Source of the DNA: Stenotrophomonas oahuensis
Lineage (GTDB): Bacteria > Pseudomonadota > Gammaproteobacteria > Xanthomonadales > Xanthomonadaceae
DNA length: 64,000 nt
Assembly (NCBI RefSeq): GCF_031834595.1
Contig: NZ_CP115541.1
Span: 4,272,501 to 4,336,500 of the forward strand
Direction of reading: 5' to 3'
Below, piece after piece: positions 49,058 through 57,696 of this stretch. The notes beneath the pieces were generated by a model that was given only the letters and a program-made list of their open reading frames with translations, ran no database searches and was not told the DNA's origin. The position numbers were made by a program, and so were the translations under genes. Position 1 is the first letter of the stretch. Each line of letters begins with the position of its first letter.

Positions 49058-51237
49058 CGGAATTGCGCTCGCTTCTGCCAGAACAGCTCCACCTCGGCGC
49101 TGGTGAACCAGCTTCCCAAGTGGCTGTCGTTGACGATGGAAATGACGGCGTCCTGCGCGTCGCCGTAGACTTGGAATGAGTAGTCCCCGTCGGTGAACGT
49201 GGGCGAACCCACAAGCAGCTCGGCGTTGCCGATGGTCTTGCCGGTGAACTGCGAAAGCAGACCAGGGACCACGGGCTGCACATCGGGCGACACGCCGTAG
49301 GGCGCGACCTCGGTGGCGAAGTAGCCGGCGCGGGTGTACGCGAGGGTTACCGTGCGAATCTGAAGGCGACCGGACAGGTCCGGGTTACCCTGAGAGTTCT
49401 TCTGATACCAGCGCGAGAACGTCCAGCGCGAGGTGTACTGCACGCCCAGGTAGGAAACGCCCTGGCTCACATTGCCGGGCACCGTCATGGTGTACTGGTC
49501 AATCCACCGGTAGCCGTTCGGGTCCACAAGTCCGCCGGCACCCGAAGGCGCGTTAGGCCCACGCACGACTTGCCACAAGCTGCGCTCGTTGTCGGGCACG
49601 GCGAAGGGGAAGTCGAAGATGGTGATGTTGTTCACCGCGTTGTAGCCCCCCTGAAGCGCCATGCGGCGGTCGAGGAACACGTCGTAGGACATGCCAGGAG
49701 CAACTGCGGTGGCCGAGAGGTTGATGCTCTCAAGGTAGGTGCCATCGGCCCGCGCAGTGACAAGCCACAGGGTGCCGTTGAGCGCCTTGATGGCAAGCAC
49801 ATGGTCACCTGCCGGGAACTCCCAGCGGCCCCACGCGGACTGAGCGAGCTTGTCGCCGTCGTAGAAGAACTTGTAGTGGTAGACACAATTGGGCGCACCG
49901 TCGGTGATGACGAACGCGGCCTCAAGGTCCGGACTGACGGTCAACCCTCGGACACCTTGCGGAATGTACCGGGGCACATGCGCGGTCACGTCGTCCGCTT
50001 CCGTTGAGTTCGTACCGTCCTGGCGGACGAAATACTGAAGCACCTTCGCCCAGCCGCCCTCTTCCGAGGGGAAGTAGATATCGCTACCCGACGCTTCGGG
50101 GGCGACACTCTGCGTTGCCGGGTAGGACGTGACAGGCGACAGGGAACAGTTGCTCGGCGTGAATGCGCCGTTGTTGCCCTTCTCCATGCGGAACTGCGTT
50201 TGATCCGAGAACAGCAGGATCGAACCCAACATCGGCAGGGCGTGAAGCATCTTCGTGACCTTGGCTTCGGATGCCTGGATATCAATGAAGTCGTCGTCAA
50301 GCTGCTGCGTGACGGTCATCCGCCAGAACATGCCGAAGTCCCCTGCCCGGCTCAGGACGATGTTCTCGTCACAGAGGAAGCCCAGGCGGTTCTCCACGAA
50401 CAGCACGTCTTTGATCGTGCGGCCCAGGAACGAGGGACCGGGATTGGTCGCAGCGTCACCCGCGCGGCGCGGCCCCCAGGAGAACGGGGCGACCTCAAAG
50501 ACGCCATCCGGCTGACGGACCAATGCCCAAGGCATCGTCTTCTCGTCAATCGTGTTGTTGGAGTCGTTGTCGGTGACCTCGGCCCAGGTGCCTTGCGTGC
50601 GGCGCACGTAGTACCCGACGAAGTTGCTATCAGCGGTGGACTGAATCTTGTAGGTGGCACCTTCGGCAGACCCGGTGGGCAAGTCTTGGAAGGTCTGCAC
50701 GATGCCGTAGTACGTCCCCTTCTTCGGGTTCGGGGCATACGTGCCGTAGACAGCGCCGGTCTGGCCCGGAGGCCGGTTCGGGCTGTAGTAGTCGTATCCG
50801 TTGGTGGTGCGGTCAGAGTCCTTGACGCCCTGCTTCACTGTCACGGACTTGTTCACGATGAACGTGTAGTCAGTGACGGTGGTAGCGGCGAAGGTGTCCC
50901 TTGCGGTGGAACCTGCGGGGACGCTGATGTACTGCTTGCCATACGGCCAGTTGACGGCGTGCTGCCTGCCATCCATGCCGAACACGAGGATATCGCCGTT
51001 GGTGATGACCACCACGTAGCGCTCATTCACGTCACGATTGATGATGTGGATATAGGCGTCCGACAGGATCGCGGCGGAGATTTTGGCGACGTGCTGGCGC
51101 GGTGCGCGCTTGCCGATGCCGTCCACGATGGTGGGCCAGCAGTTGACCATTTCGCGGAGCTGAATGTCGCTTCGGAGAGTATCCGGCTGCTGCGATACGC
51201 CGCCGTACAACGCGGGGATCGACTTTGAAGTAAGCAT
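49054..51237 (-). CDS. Tail tubular protein B (T7 gp12-like)
   Basis: The 727-aa nozzle protein starts MLTSKSIPALYGGVSQQPDT, the conserved gp12 opening, with GGAGGTGAC before the ATG at 51237; the frame continuing to 51453 overlaps the gp11 gene and is not coding. Middle segments such as IKDVLFVENRLGFLCDENIV and SRAGDFGMFWRMTVTQ are characteristic. T7 gp12 is 794 aa. It assembles as a hexamer below the gp11 ring. Confidence 0.93.
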   Translation of the reverse strand: MLTSKSIPALYGGVSQQPDTLRSDIQLREMVNCWPTIVDGIGKRAPRQHVAKISAAILSDAYIHIINRDVNERYVVVITNGDILVFGMDGRQHAVNWPYGKQYISVPAGSTARDTFAATTVTDYTFIVNKSVTVKQGVKDSDRTTNGYDYYSPNRPPGQTGAVYGTYAPNPKKGTYYGIVQTFQDLPTGSAEGATYKIQSTADSNFVGYYVRRTQGTWAEVTDNDSNNTIDEKTMPWALVRQPDGVFEVAPFSWGPRRAGDAATNPGPSFLGRTIKDVLFVENRLGFLCDENIVLSRAGDFGMFWRMTVTQQLDDDFIDIQASEAKVTKMLHALPMLGSILLFSDQTQFRMEKGNNGAFTPSNCSLSPVTSYPATQSVAPEASGSDIYFPSEEGGWAKVLQYFVRQDGTNSTEADDVTAHVPRYIPQGVRGLTVSPDLEAAFVITDGAPNCVYHYKFFYDGDKLAQSAWGRWEFPAGDHVLAIKALNGTLWLVTARADGTYLESINLSATAVAPGMSYDVFLDRRMALQGGYNAVNNITIFDFPFAVPDNERSLWQVVRGPNAPSGAGGLVDPNGYRWIDQYTMTVPGNVSQGVSYLGVQYTSRWTFSRWYQKNSQGNPDLSGRLQIRTVTLAYTRAGYFATEVAPYGVSPDVQPVVPGLLSQFTGKTIGNAELLVGSPTFTDGDYSFQVYGDAQDAVISIVNDSHLGSWFTSAEVELFWQKRAQFR

Positions 51238-51238
51238 G

Positions 51239-51829
51239 TCACCTCCGGTTGTAGATGCGGTTGATCGCTGCCGGCGAGCTGAAGAAGTTGGTCGTGCGGC
51301 TGCGGAGCTGATAGCGGTCGTGTTCCGCTGCGGCCTCGCTTTCCATCTGGAGGTTGAACTGATGGAGAATCTGTGAGCCGACGATTTGTGCCTGGAAGAG
51401 ACGGCCTGCGCGGCGCTCGATGTACTTGCGCGCGATCTGCGGGAGGTCTTCATAGGCCAGGAACCACGTCACCTCTGCGGTGACCTTGGCATCGACACCG
51501 ACGGTGAACGTGCGGTTGCCGGTGTCGTACAACTTGCGTGCGCGCTCTACGTAGGTGCCGTCATCGGGGACGACCTGAAGCGCGTTCGCGGGAATTGGAA
51601 TGGTGCCGTCCACGTCCCGAGGCATCGGGTAGGCGGTGTCCACGTTGTAGCTCCAGCCCTTCGACTGCACCTCGCGTGAGGTGTCATGAAGGATCATCTG
51701 AGCGATACTCACGTCCTTCACGCCGGGGACGCTCAGGGTGTTGACCGGCGACTGACCAATGGACAGCAGCAGGTTGTTCACCGAGTCCAGTTCGGACACG
51801 GGAACGTAGTTCAGCGGCGGGAGGGCCAT
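51239..51829 (-). CDS. Tail tubular protein A (T7 gp11-like)
   Basis: The 196-aa gatekeeper/adaptor protein has exactly the length of T7 gp11. It opens MALPPLNYVPVSELDSVNNL and holds LLSIGQSPVNTL and WFLAYEDLPQIARKYIERRA, typical for the family. It forms the dodecameric ring between portal and nozzle. AGGAACACC precedes the ATG, and its stop is one base from the gp12 start. Confidence 0.92.
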   Translation of the reverse strand: MALPPLNYVPVSELDSVNNLLLSIGQSPVNTLSVPGVKDVSIAQMILHDTSREVQSKGWSYNVDTAYPMPRDVDGTIPIPANALQVVPDDGTYVERARKLYDTGNRTFTVGVDAKVTAEVTWFLAYEDLPQIARKYIERRAGRLFQAQIVGSQILHQFNLQMESEAAAEHDRYQLRSRTTNFFSSPAAINRIYNRR

Positions 51830-51844
51830 GAGGTGTTCCTAAGT

Positions 51845-51890
51845 AAAAAGCCCCCACCCCCGGTTAGGGAGTGAGGGCATGCGGGGGCTT
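51845..51890 (-). terminator. Terminator overlapping the capsid stop codon (T7 T-phi-like position)
   Basis: On the minus strand AAGCCCCC and GGGGGCTT form an eight-pair stem around a second GC-rich hairpin, then TTTTT. It lies between capsid and gp11 genes, where T7 has T-phi, and would favour capsid over tail transcripts. Confidence 0.85.
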
Positions 51891-52890
51891 ACTTGCCCTT
51901 CAGCGCCACGGCGCACTTGTTGCGCAAGGCACCGCCGCCAGCGGCCATTTCGGCAACCAGCAGGGTGGCGCGACGACGTGCGTCCCAGGTCTGCTCGGTG
52001 TTCAGGTCCAGCACGTGCAGCATCGCCGCAGCGTCTTCGGTGAACACGAGGCCACGGATCTTCGACAGATCACCCTGGTACTTCGACGCGATGTTGGCCG
52101 GCAGGCGGCGAACGTCGGTCGGGTGGCCCACCAAGCCATTGGCATTGGTCGAGGCGTTGTACGCGGTCACGTTCTTGCCGAACATGAAGTTGTTCGACTT
52201 CAGCACTTCGATATCCGAAATGGTGCGCAGGACGGTCGAAGCGGTCGAACCCTGACCGCCGAAGTCGCGGTTGATGTTCTTGTCCGAGTTCGCGATCAGC
52301 GACCACTGGAGCGGCAGGAACACAGAACGCAGCACCGAGGTGTCCACGTCCTGCTCTTCCAGGCCCAGCTTGGCCGAGTTCAGCGCGTCGATCAGGTCCA
52401 GACCGGAGGTCATGAAGTCCTGCGAAGCGCCCTCGGTCAGGGTGATGCCGCCACCGTCGCCGGGGAACAGCTCGGCACCCTGCGAAGCCTGATAGACCAG
52501 CATCTGCGCCATCACGTCGTACACGCGGGCCAGACCGTTGCCCTGGGCCTTCGCGTACGGGCCGCGCAGGTCGTAGTGGGTCATCATTTCGTCGATGCGG
52601 TCCACGTAGATATCGTGGATCAGCAGGCCATCGGCTTCGATGGTCACTTCGTTCTTCAGAACGTCCTTACCGGTCAGCTCGGCACCCGGAGTGTGCAGCT
52701 CCGCGAACGCCTTGAAGAAGGCCGGGAACTGTGCGGTGCGACCGCCGGTGATCGAACGGTTGCGGATCAGGCCGTTCATGATGACGTTCGATTCAAACGC
52801 CTCCAGAACTTCGCCTGCGTACTGAGTCAGTCGCAGGGCTTCGGTATCCGAACCGACCTGTGCGCCGTAGGAAATGGTTGCATTGCTCAT
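51889..52890 (-). CDS. Major capsid protein (T7 gp10-like)
   Basis: The 333-aa protein (MSNATISYGAQVGSDTEALR) has the HK97-type features of T7 gp10A (345 aa): an N-arm, the long E-loop region around TIEADGLLIHDIYVDRIDEM, and the A domain ending GGGALRNKCAVALKGK. No frameshift-derived longer form is evident: the stop is followed at once by the terminator stem. Upstream is a 103-bp gap, the longest in the structural region, which may hold a phage RNA polymerase promoter. Confidence 0.93.
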   Translation of the reverse strand: MSNATISYGAQVGSDTEALRLTQYAGEVLEAFESNVIMNGLIRNRSITGGRTAQFPAFFKAFAELHTPGAELTGKDVLKNEVTIEADGLLIHDIYVDRIDEMMTHYDLRGPYAKAQGNGLARVYDVMAQMLVYQASQGAELFPGDGGGITLTEGASQDFMTSGLDLIDALNSAKLGLEEQDVDTSVLRSVFLPLQWSLIANSDKNINRDFGGQGSTASTVLRTISDIEVLKSNNFMFGKNVTAYNASTNANGLVGHPTDVRRLPANIASKYQGDLSKIRGLVFTEDAAAMLHVLDLNTEQTWDARRRATLLVAEMAAGGGALRNKCAVALKGK

Positions 52891-52993
52891 TGCGTTTCTC
52901 GCTGTTAGTGTTACGGTATGTGTGGGTTATTGCGTGCGTGCCTTTAGACCAGTCGAAGGCGAGCGCCTGGTTCTCCGCCGTAGCGGGCCAGGG

Positions 52994-53302
52994 TCAGAAC
53001 TTCGCGGTCTGCATTGCCTGCATCGTCAGTGCGCCACACTGGTCCACGAGGACTTCGTCGTTGCACTCGTCTGTGCGTCCGAGAGTCCAGTAAAGGGCGT
53101 GGAAGTATTCGTGCCAGAACGTCCCCAGCAGCAGCTCTTCCCGGTGTGTCTCCGAAGGTGCCCGAAGATAGATCGTGAGTTCGCCAGGAACCCACAGTCC
53201 GTAGACTGCGAGTCCTGCACGCTCATTGAGCTTGTCTTCGGGAAGCACCTTGACGGTGATCCGGTAAGGCCCCAGGGTGAAACTCTTGGGAACCTTGGTC
53301 AT
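52994..53302 (-). CDS. Small HExxH metallopeptidase-like protein
   Basis: The 102-aa protein begins MTKVPKSFTLGPYRITVKVL and contains FWHEYFHALYWTLG, a zinc-binding HExxH motif, with acidic residues about 15 further on (ECNDEVLVDQCG) as possible third ligand. Two strands precede the motif, as in minimal zincins. Its ATG overlaps the scaffold stop (TGATGA) and it precedes the capsid gene. T7 has no protease in its head module, so a role in head maturation or scaffold removal is possible but unproven. Confidence 0.75.
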   Translation of the reverse strand: MTKVPKSFTLGPYRITVKVLPEDKLNERAGLAVYGLWVPGELTIYLRAPSETHREELLLGTFWHEYFHALYWTLGRTDECNDEVLVDQCGALTMQAMQTAKF

Positions 53303-54075
53303 CAGCGCCGGTTGATGCTGACGCCCAGGTTGACGTTGTTCTTCACAGCGATGGCCAGCTTGCGCTGCACCTCGTCGCGGAAGGACTGGTCCTTCTTGTA
53401 TTCCGGCTTCCGCATATCGGCCAGCCATTCCGACTTGGTGGTGTAACCACCGGTCAGCTTGTTGGCGGATTCGCCGGTAACCATGCGAGCGTCGATGCCC
53501 ATGTCGGTGTCGTACCTGTTCTTGAGGGTAGCCACGGCTGCAACAGCAGCGGCCTTGTCTTTACCGAAGATGACGGAGTTGAACGACTCGGCCTCTTCAG
53601 CGGTGTAGTTGCCTGCAACGGCCCAAGCGACCATGGCCTTGTAGTTGTCCTCGCCGCCGGCCGCGCCGACGATCTGGAGCGTGCGCAGCTCGTTGGCATC
53701 ACGCTGACCCTGGACGTAGGTATCGACCTGGGCGCGGGTGACACCGCCGGTCTCCGTCAGGAGTGCGTAGGTCTCGTCGGTAATCGAATCCGACTGCGCC
53801 AGCTCTTCGGTGGCCTTTGCCACGGCAGCGGCGTAAGCGGCTTCGTCACGAACAGGCACCTGCGGGGAAACCGCAGCGGCAGCAGCAGCGGCCACTCGGG
53901 CGGCTTCTGCATCGGCGTCGGCTTTCGCGCGAGTAGCCTGGGAGGTTTCCAGCTCGGTGTAGGAAGCCAGGAGGGCGTCGGTATTCACCGCGCCGGTCTC
54001 GGCGTTCCAGAACTTCTCGGGAACGTTGTCCGGGCGCTGCGGTGCGCCCTCGTTGGTGTTGGTGGTGTCGGTCAT
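53302..54075 (-). CDS. Capsid scaffolding protein (T7 gp9-like)
   Basis: The 257-aa protein opens MTDTTNTNEGAPQRPDNVPE KFWNAETGAVN, the typical gp9-family start, followed by an Ala/Glu-rich helical middle (AEAARVAAAAAAAVSPQVPV) and a basic C-terminal helix-loop segment that would bind the capsid (KKDQSFRDEVQRKLAIAVKN). T7 gp9 is 307 aa. It is coupled to portal upstream and the HExxH gene downstream. Confidence 0.88.
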   Translation of the reverse strand: MTDTTNTNEGAPQRPDNVPEKFWNAETGAVNTDALLASYTELETSQATRAKADADAEAARVAAAAAAAVSPQVPVRDEAAYAAAVAKATEELAQSDSITDETYALLTETGGVTRAQVDTYVQGQRDANELRTLQIVGAAGGEDNYKAMVAWAVAGNYTAEEAESFNSVIFGKDKAAAVAAVATLKNRYDTDMGIDARMVTGESANKLTGGYTTKSEWLADMRKPEYKKDQSFRDEVQRKLAIAVKNNVNLGVSINRR

Positions 54076-55661
54076 TACTGAGCCTGTTGTGCCGCCGCGA
54101 GCTGCGACAGCTGTGAAGGATCGATGTCACCCTTCGCCATCGCCGAAGCGAGCGGCGCGGTAGCCTTATCGAGCATGTTGGATGCCATCTGCTGCTGAGC
54201 GGCCTGCTGCTGCTCCATCGCAACTTGGTCCGGCGTCTTGACGATTTCGGATGCGTTGGTGACGCCCCAGCCGGTAGCGAGGCGCTGCGCCAGGACGGGT
54301 GCCTGGACGAGACCCACGGCCACCTGCGGAGTCACCAACTGGAACAAGTCCTGCATGAAGCCACGGAGCTGGTTGAGCTGATGGTTGCGACCAAGTGCTT
54401 GGAAGCCGGTCACAATGACAGGCATCACGGAACCCTTCGGCAACACCGGGATCAGCCGCTTCTTTTCCAGAATGGCAATCGTGCGGTTCACCCAAGGGAA
54501 CTGAAGGTCTTGCGACTGGACCGTGTAGATGCCGCCCACAACGTCCTCAAGCTCCTGCGCGGTGGCGCGGATTTCCTCTGCGGTGACACGCTCTGCGTTT
54601 CGCGTGGTGCCGGCCTGCAGGAGGAATGCCTGGGAGAGACGTTGGGCGAGGTCTTCAGCGGTGCGTTGGGCGACCTGGAAGTCCGCGTACTTGTCGAGCT
54701 GGAGAATGTCGATATCGGCTCGGGAGCCAGTAACGCAGTCGCCGGACTCGGCGTTGGCGATATCCTCCATGCGCGTCGAGGACGACGGATGCTTCAGGAA
54801 GACGATCTTCGCTGCGGCTGCGGCGAACTGGACGATGGCCTGACAGATGCCGTCGTAGGAAATGAGGTCTCCCATCAGCTCTTCCACGTGGCCTCGGCCA
54901 TAGTGGGAACCTGGGATCGCCTTCCAGCGACCGACGATCCACGGCGACTTCGCCTCGGGCGCGGAGCCTTCGGAGCCGGGGATGCGGATATCGTTGATTT
55001 CCTGCCACCACGTCACGGTGCCGTTGCGCCACTGCACGCCGGTGAACATTTCAACGTCGTTCTTGTCGGTCGGCTCGATGCCGACTGCGGCGCACACGTC
55101 AAGGTCCAGGGCGGCCGGACTGACCTTCTCCAGAATGGCGAGGTCGATCATCTGCCCCGAGGGCGCACGACGGGACCGGAACTGGTCCAGGGTGAACATG
55201 CGCATGGACTGCATGTCGGGGTAATACAACGTTGCGTTGCCACCGACGATCAGATGCAGGAAGTATTCGTAGAGGATCGGTCGCTGCGGGGATGCTTCGA
55301 CTTGATCCATAATGTCGGACTCGCGCTGCGCCAGGGCAGCTTCGACCTCCGACGTGTCCTCGTTGCCGGCACCCTGCTGGGCGACCTTCGACAACGTGTA
55401 GCGGAACGGAGCGGAACCGGGCGGGAACAATGCCATGAGCATCTTCGACGCGAGGTTGTTGACGCCGCGTGCCCCAAGGGACTGGTACGGCTGCGTCAGG
55501 TTGGAACTGTCGTTGTTGCCTTCGGGCGGCAACAGAGAGGGAATCGTCAGGGCCGACGCAGCACGGGCACGAGTCAGCGGCGCGGAATGCGCATTGCCGT
55601 TATCGTTCCAGAGACTGCGTGCGGATACCTGCGGTGCCCCCGAGGTATCCGGGGTTGCCAT
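54075..55661 (-). CDS. Portal / head-tail connector (T7 gp8-like)
   Basis: The 528-aa protein matches T7 gp8 (536 aa) in length and motifs: RGVNNLASKMLMALFPPGSA, GNATLYYPD and GVTNASEIVKTPDQVAMEQQ. The C-terminus is Gln/Ala-rich. It forms the dodecameric vertex for packaging and tail attachment. Its ATG overlaps the stop of the gene upstream (TAATG). Confidence 0.93.
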   Translation of the reverse strand: MATPDTSGAPQVSARSLWNDNGNAHSAPLTRARAASALTIPSLLPPEGNNDSSNLTQPYQSLGARGVNNLASKMLMALFPPGSAPFRYTLSKVAQQGAGNEDTSEVEAALAQRESDIMDQVEASPQRPILYEYFLHLIVGGNATLYYPDMQSMRMFTLDQFRSRRAPSGQMIDLAILEKVSPAALDLDVCAAVGIEPTDKNDVEMFTGVQWRNGTVTWWQEINDIRIPGSEGSAPEAKSPWIVGRWKAIPGSHYGRGHVEELMGDLISYDGICQAIVQFAAAAAKIVFLKHPSSSTRMEDIANAESGDCVTGSRADIDILQLDKYADFQVAQRTAEDLAQRLSQAFLLQAGTTRNAERVTAEEIRATAQELEDVVGGIYTVQSQDLQFPWVNRTIAILEKKRLIPVLPKGSVMPVIVTGFQALGRNHQLNQLRGFMQDLFQLVTPQVAVGLVQAPVLAQRLATGWGVTNASEIVKTPDQVAMEQQQAAQQQMASNMLDKATAPLASAMAKGDIDPSQLSQLAAAQQAQ

Positions 55662-56056
55662 TAGATCGCCAGGAGTGCTTCGCGCACGTTCCGATACCCA
55701 CCGCTACCACCACCGACGGACGGATTGGCGGACGGGAGGTTGGACGTGGGCGGGAGAGTGGACGGTTCCTGCGAGGTGTCGTACTGCGACGCCACTACAG
55801 GGATTCGCTGCGACTGACCGGAGAGGTCCATGCGCAGGTTGTTGCGACCGATGACGCCTCGCGAGGTGCCCGTACCGTCGAGCCAAAAGTTGCTCAGGTA
55901 CTGGATCGGCTTGTCCTCGGGGGTCTCTTCAGCCGCCGGGTCGTTGGGAAACAGGCCACCGGGGTCGGCCAGCTTCTCCACGTTCTTGTCACCGATGACC
56001 TTGTTCAGGCCGGGATGGGTGATCTTGGCGAGCTTCTTCTTGGTGATAGAACACAT
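55661..56056 (-). CDS. Tail/head assembly protein in the T7 gp7.3 position
   Basis: The 131-aa protein starts MCSITKKKLAKITHPGLNKV and ends in a Ser/Pro/Gly-rich low-complexity tail (PSANPSVGGGSGGYRNVREA). T7 gp7.3 (99 aa, tail component affecting adsorption) sits directly before the connector, as this gene does. The resemblance is mainly positional. The ATG overlaps the upstream stop. Confidence 0.65.
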   Translation of the reverse strand: MCSITKKKLAKITHPGLNKVIGDKNVEKLADPGGLFPNDPAAEETPEDKPIQYLSNFWLDGTGTSRGVIGRNNLRMDLSGQSQRIPVVASQYDTSQEPSTLPPTSNLPSANPSVGGGSGGYRNVREALLAI

Positions 56057-56247
56057 CAGCGAACCCTCGCGTTGTCGGCAAGGTGCCGTAGGTGATCCAG
56101 AAGTCGCTTCTCGCCCAGCTTCATCCAGACCTCTCGGTCGGAGTCAGTGATGCGGGGGGTGGTGTCGCGGGTTTCGTTCAGGAGCTGGACCAGCTCGGAG
56201 GCGTCGAGTGCGACCGCTTCTGCCCAGCGCTCGTTATGCGTAGGCAT
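56056..56247 (-). CDS. Small phage protein, 63 aa, unknown
   Basis: MPTHNERWAEAVALDASELV begins a charged helical protein ending LRHLADNARVR. It is the first gene after the tRNA block and terminator, so a promoter for the structural operon should lie just upstream. It is coupled to the gp7.3-like gene. Function unknown. Confidence 0.6.
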   Translation of the reverse strand: MPTHNERWAEAVALDASELVQLLNETRDTTPRITDSDREVWMKLGEKRLLDHLRHLADNARVR

Positions 56248-56259
56248 GGGCGCGTCTCG

Positions 56260-56318
56260 AAAAAAAAGGCCCGCATCAACAACCCTGGGAGAGAGACAGG
56301 ATTGCCGACGCGGGCCGT
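56260..56318 (-). terminator. Terminator downstream of the phage tRNA block
   Basis: On the minus strand GGCCCGCGTC ... GATGCGGGCC (10-bp stem with one G-T pair, long loop) is followed by eight T residues. It separates the replication/tRNA transcript from the structural operon. Confidence 0.8.
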
Positions 56319-56362
56319 GTTGCGATGCCGTCCGTGTGCTGAAGCTACGGACGATCTGTTGC

Positions 56363-56437
56363 TGGTAGCGGAACCTGGGATCGAACCAGGGACTTCCGGG
56401 GTATGAACCCGGCGTTCTGCCTCTGAGCTATTCCGCT
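56363..56437 (-). tRNA. Phage tRNA with CAU anticodon (Met or Ile2)
   Basis: 75 nt with encoded CCA. Acceptor AGCGGAA pairs with TTCCGCT; the anticodon stem-loop CCGGG-TTCATAC-CCCGG gives CAT; the T arm CCTGG-TTCGATC-CCAGG is regular. Whether it is elongator Met or a lysidine-modified Ile tRNA cannot be told from sequence alone. Confidence 0.92.
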
Positions 56438-56529
56438 GTTTGGCTTCCCCTCCCCGGCTCAGTCACTTGTGACCCAATGGGTTCAGTCGTTTGTGGCCGG
56501 GGCTGCGGCGCTCAAGGCGCGGGGGAATC

Positions 56530-56605
56530 TGGCTGGCAAGGCAGGGATCGAACCTGCGGCCACGCGGTTAACAGCCGCGCGCTCTACCTACTGAGCTACT
56601 TGCCA
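56530..56605 (-). tRNA. Phage tRNA-Asn (GUU)
   Basis: 76 nt with encoded CCA. Acceptor TGGCAAG pairs with CTTGCCA; the anticodon loop CTGTTAA gives GTT; the T arm GCAGG-TTCGATC-CCTGC is regular. Confidence 0.95.
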
Positions 56606-56613
56606 AAAGATGG

Positions 56614-56732
56614 TCGCCCCTCGGTCATGTTCGACGGTCGCAATGACGTGTCTCTACTGACGGTGAGGGGCGATAGAAGATGGTCGGCCGATTGTCGCCC
56701 CCTGATGAGGGGCTATCGTCGGCCGATGGAAT
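56614..56732. other. Hairpin-rich spacer between phage tRNAs
   Basis: GCCCCTC at 56614 pairs with GAGGGGC near 56665, and TCGGCCGA at 56683 pairs with TCGGCCGA near 56720 around a GCCCC/GGGGC inner stem. No protein gene is visible; the structures could guide tRNA processing. Confidence 0.5.
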
Positions 56733-56733
56733 G

Positions 56734-56808
56734 TGGTCGAGGCGGTAGGGTTTGCACCTACACTGACGGCAGATTCCGCCGCTGCTCTACTAGTTGAGCT
56801 ACGCCCCG
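56734..56808 (-). tRNA. Divergent tRNA-like sequence, anticodon uncertain
   Basis: A cloverleaf can be drawn: acceptor CGGGGCG with CGCCTCG, D stem GCTC/GAGC, anticodon stem GCGGC/GCCGT, T stem GTAGG/CCTAC, ACCA end. However, the anticodon loop GGAATCT lacks U33 and the T loop reads TGCAAAC instead of TTC. It may be a decayed tRNA or one with unusual folding. Confidence 0.5.
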
Positions 56809-56913
56809 TGATGGGATGGCCCCTGCATTTCGAGCGGGGGCCGGGGGATGCCCTTAAGAGACCTTGAGTGTTCTCTTTAGGTATATCTGTCCCTCGAGGG
56901 TGCGGGGTGAAAA

Positions 56914-57696
56914 TCACCGGGCTACCGGAGGACTCCACAGACGCACCTTCTTGGCCTTGAAGTCCCAATCGTCGGCACGCAGAATGCGCGCGCATCGGGC
57001 CTGCGCCAGGGCGTCGCCTTCCGTCTTCCCCTTCGACTCGTACCCCTTCTTGACAAGCGCCCACATTTCCCGAATGTCCTTGCAGTCGGACAGGCCGGTC
57101 ACGTAGGGAGACTTTGCGCCAATCCCCTTGCAACCCGGGTAGCCGTCGGTGGAGTCACCGGTCAGCGTCTGCTCCATGAAGTAGCGGTCCGCGTCCCATT
57201 GGGACACCTTGACCACCTGCCCTCGCTTCATCTTGCCGGGGGCGTGGAGTTCGCCTGGGATGGTCTTCAAGTCCTTGTCGTCGGACACGACGATCTTGCG
57301 GCCCTTGATAAGGGTCGGATGCGTGGACAGAATGCCCATGCAGTCGTCGGCCTCCAGGCCAGGACGCTTGTAGGTCTCGTATTCTTTGGCGAGGAAGTCC
57401 TTGACAGCGCGCAGGAGTTCCGGCTTGCGGAGACTCTTTCGGTTTCCCTTGTACTCCGGGTAGACCCCGTAGCGGAAGTTCTCGTCGTCCGTCAGGCAGA
57501 CCACGATGCGCGTGGCTTTCAGATCGTTGGCGACCTGTTCAACGTCGTTGCGTGCTTTTGCGAACGCCTCGTCCGGGTAGGTGACTACCGACGGTTCCTC
57601 TTCCGGACCGTTCCAGTAGTACACCTTCTCGGCGACCGACGCTGCGGCGAACGCGAAGATATCCGCGTCCACCAGCAGAGTGACCGGCGTCACCAT
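56914..57696 (-). CDS. 5'-3' exonuclease (T7 gp6-like)
   Basis: The 260-aa enzyme is a FEN-type nuclease. Metal-site acidic residues occur in LLVDADIFAF, RPGLEADDCMG and IVVSDDKDLK, and a helix-hairpin-helix-type element in LTGDSTDGYPGCKGIGAK. T7 gp6 (300 aa) degrades host DNA and removes RNA primers. It follows the block of small overlapping genes and is coupled to the one before it. The 105-bp gap downstream leads into the tRNA block. Confidence 0.92.
   Translation of the reverse strand: MVTPVTLLVDADIFAFAAASVAEKVYYWNGPEEEPSVVTYPDEAFAKARNDVEQVANDLKATRIVVCLTDDENFRYGVYPEYKGNRKSLRKPELLRAVKDFLAKEYETYKRPGLEADDCMGILSTHPTLIKGRKIVVSDDKDLKTIPGELHAPGKMKRGQVVKVSQWDADRYFMEQTLTGDSTDGYPGCKGIGAKSPYVTGLSDCKDIREMWALVKKGYESKGKTEGDALAQARCARILRADDWDFKAKKVRLWSPPVAR

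Noticed and set aside
54225..55664. A 479-codon plus-strand frame
   Set aside because: Antisense to the portal gene, which has clear T7 gp8 motifs.
56683..56728. Hammerhead ribozyme suggested by CTGATGA near a stem
   Set aside because: The sequence after CTGATGA does not form stem II followed by GAAA, and no cleavage-site stem is present on either strand.
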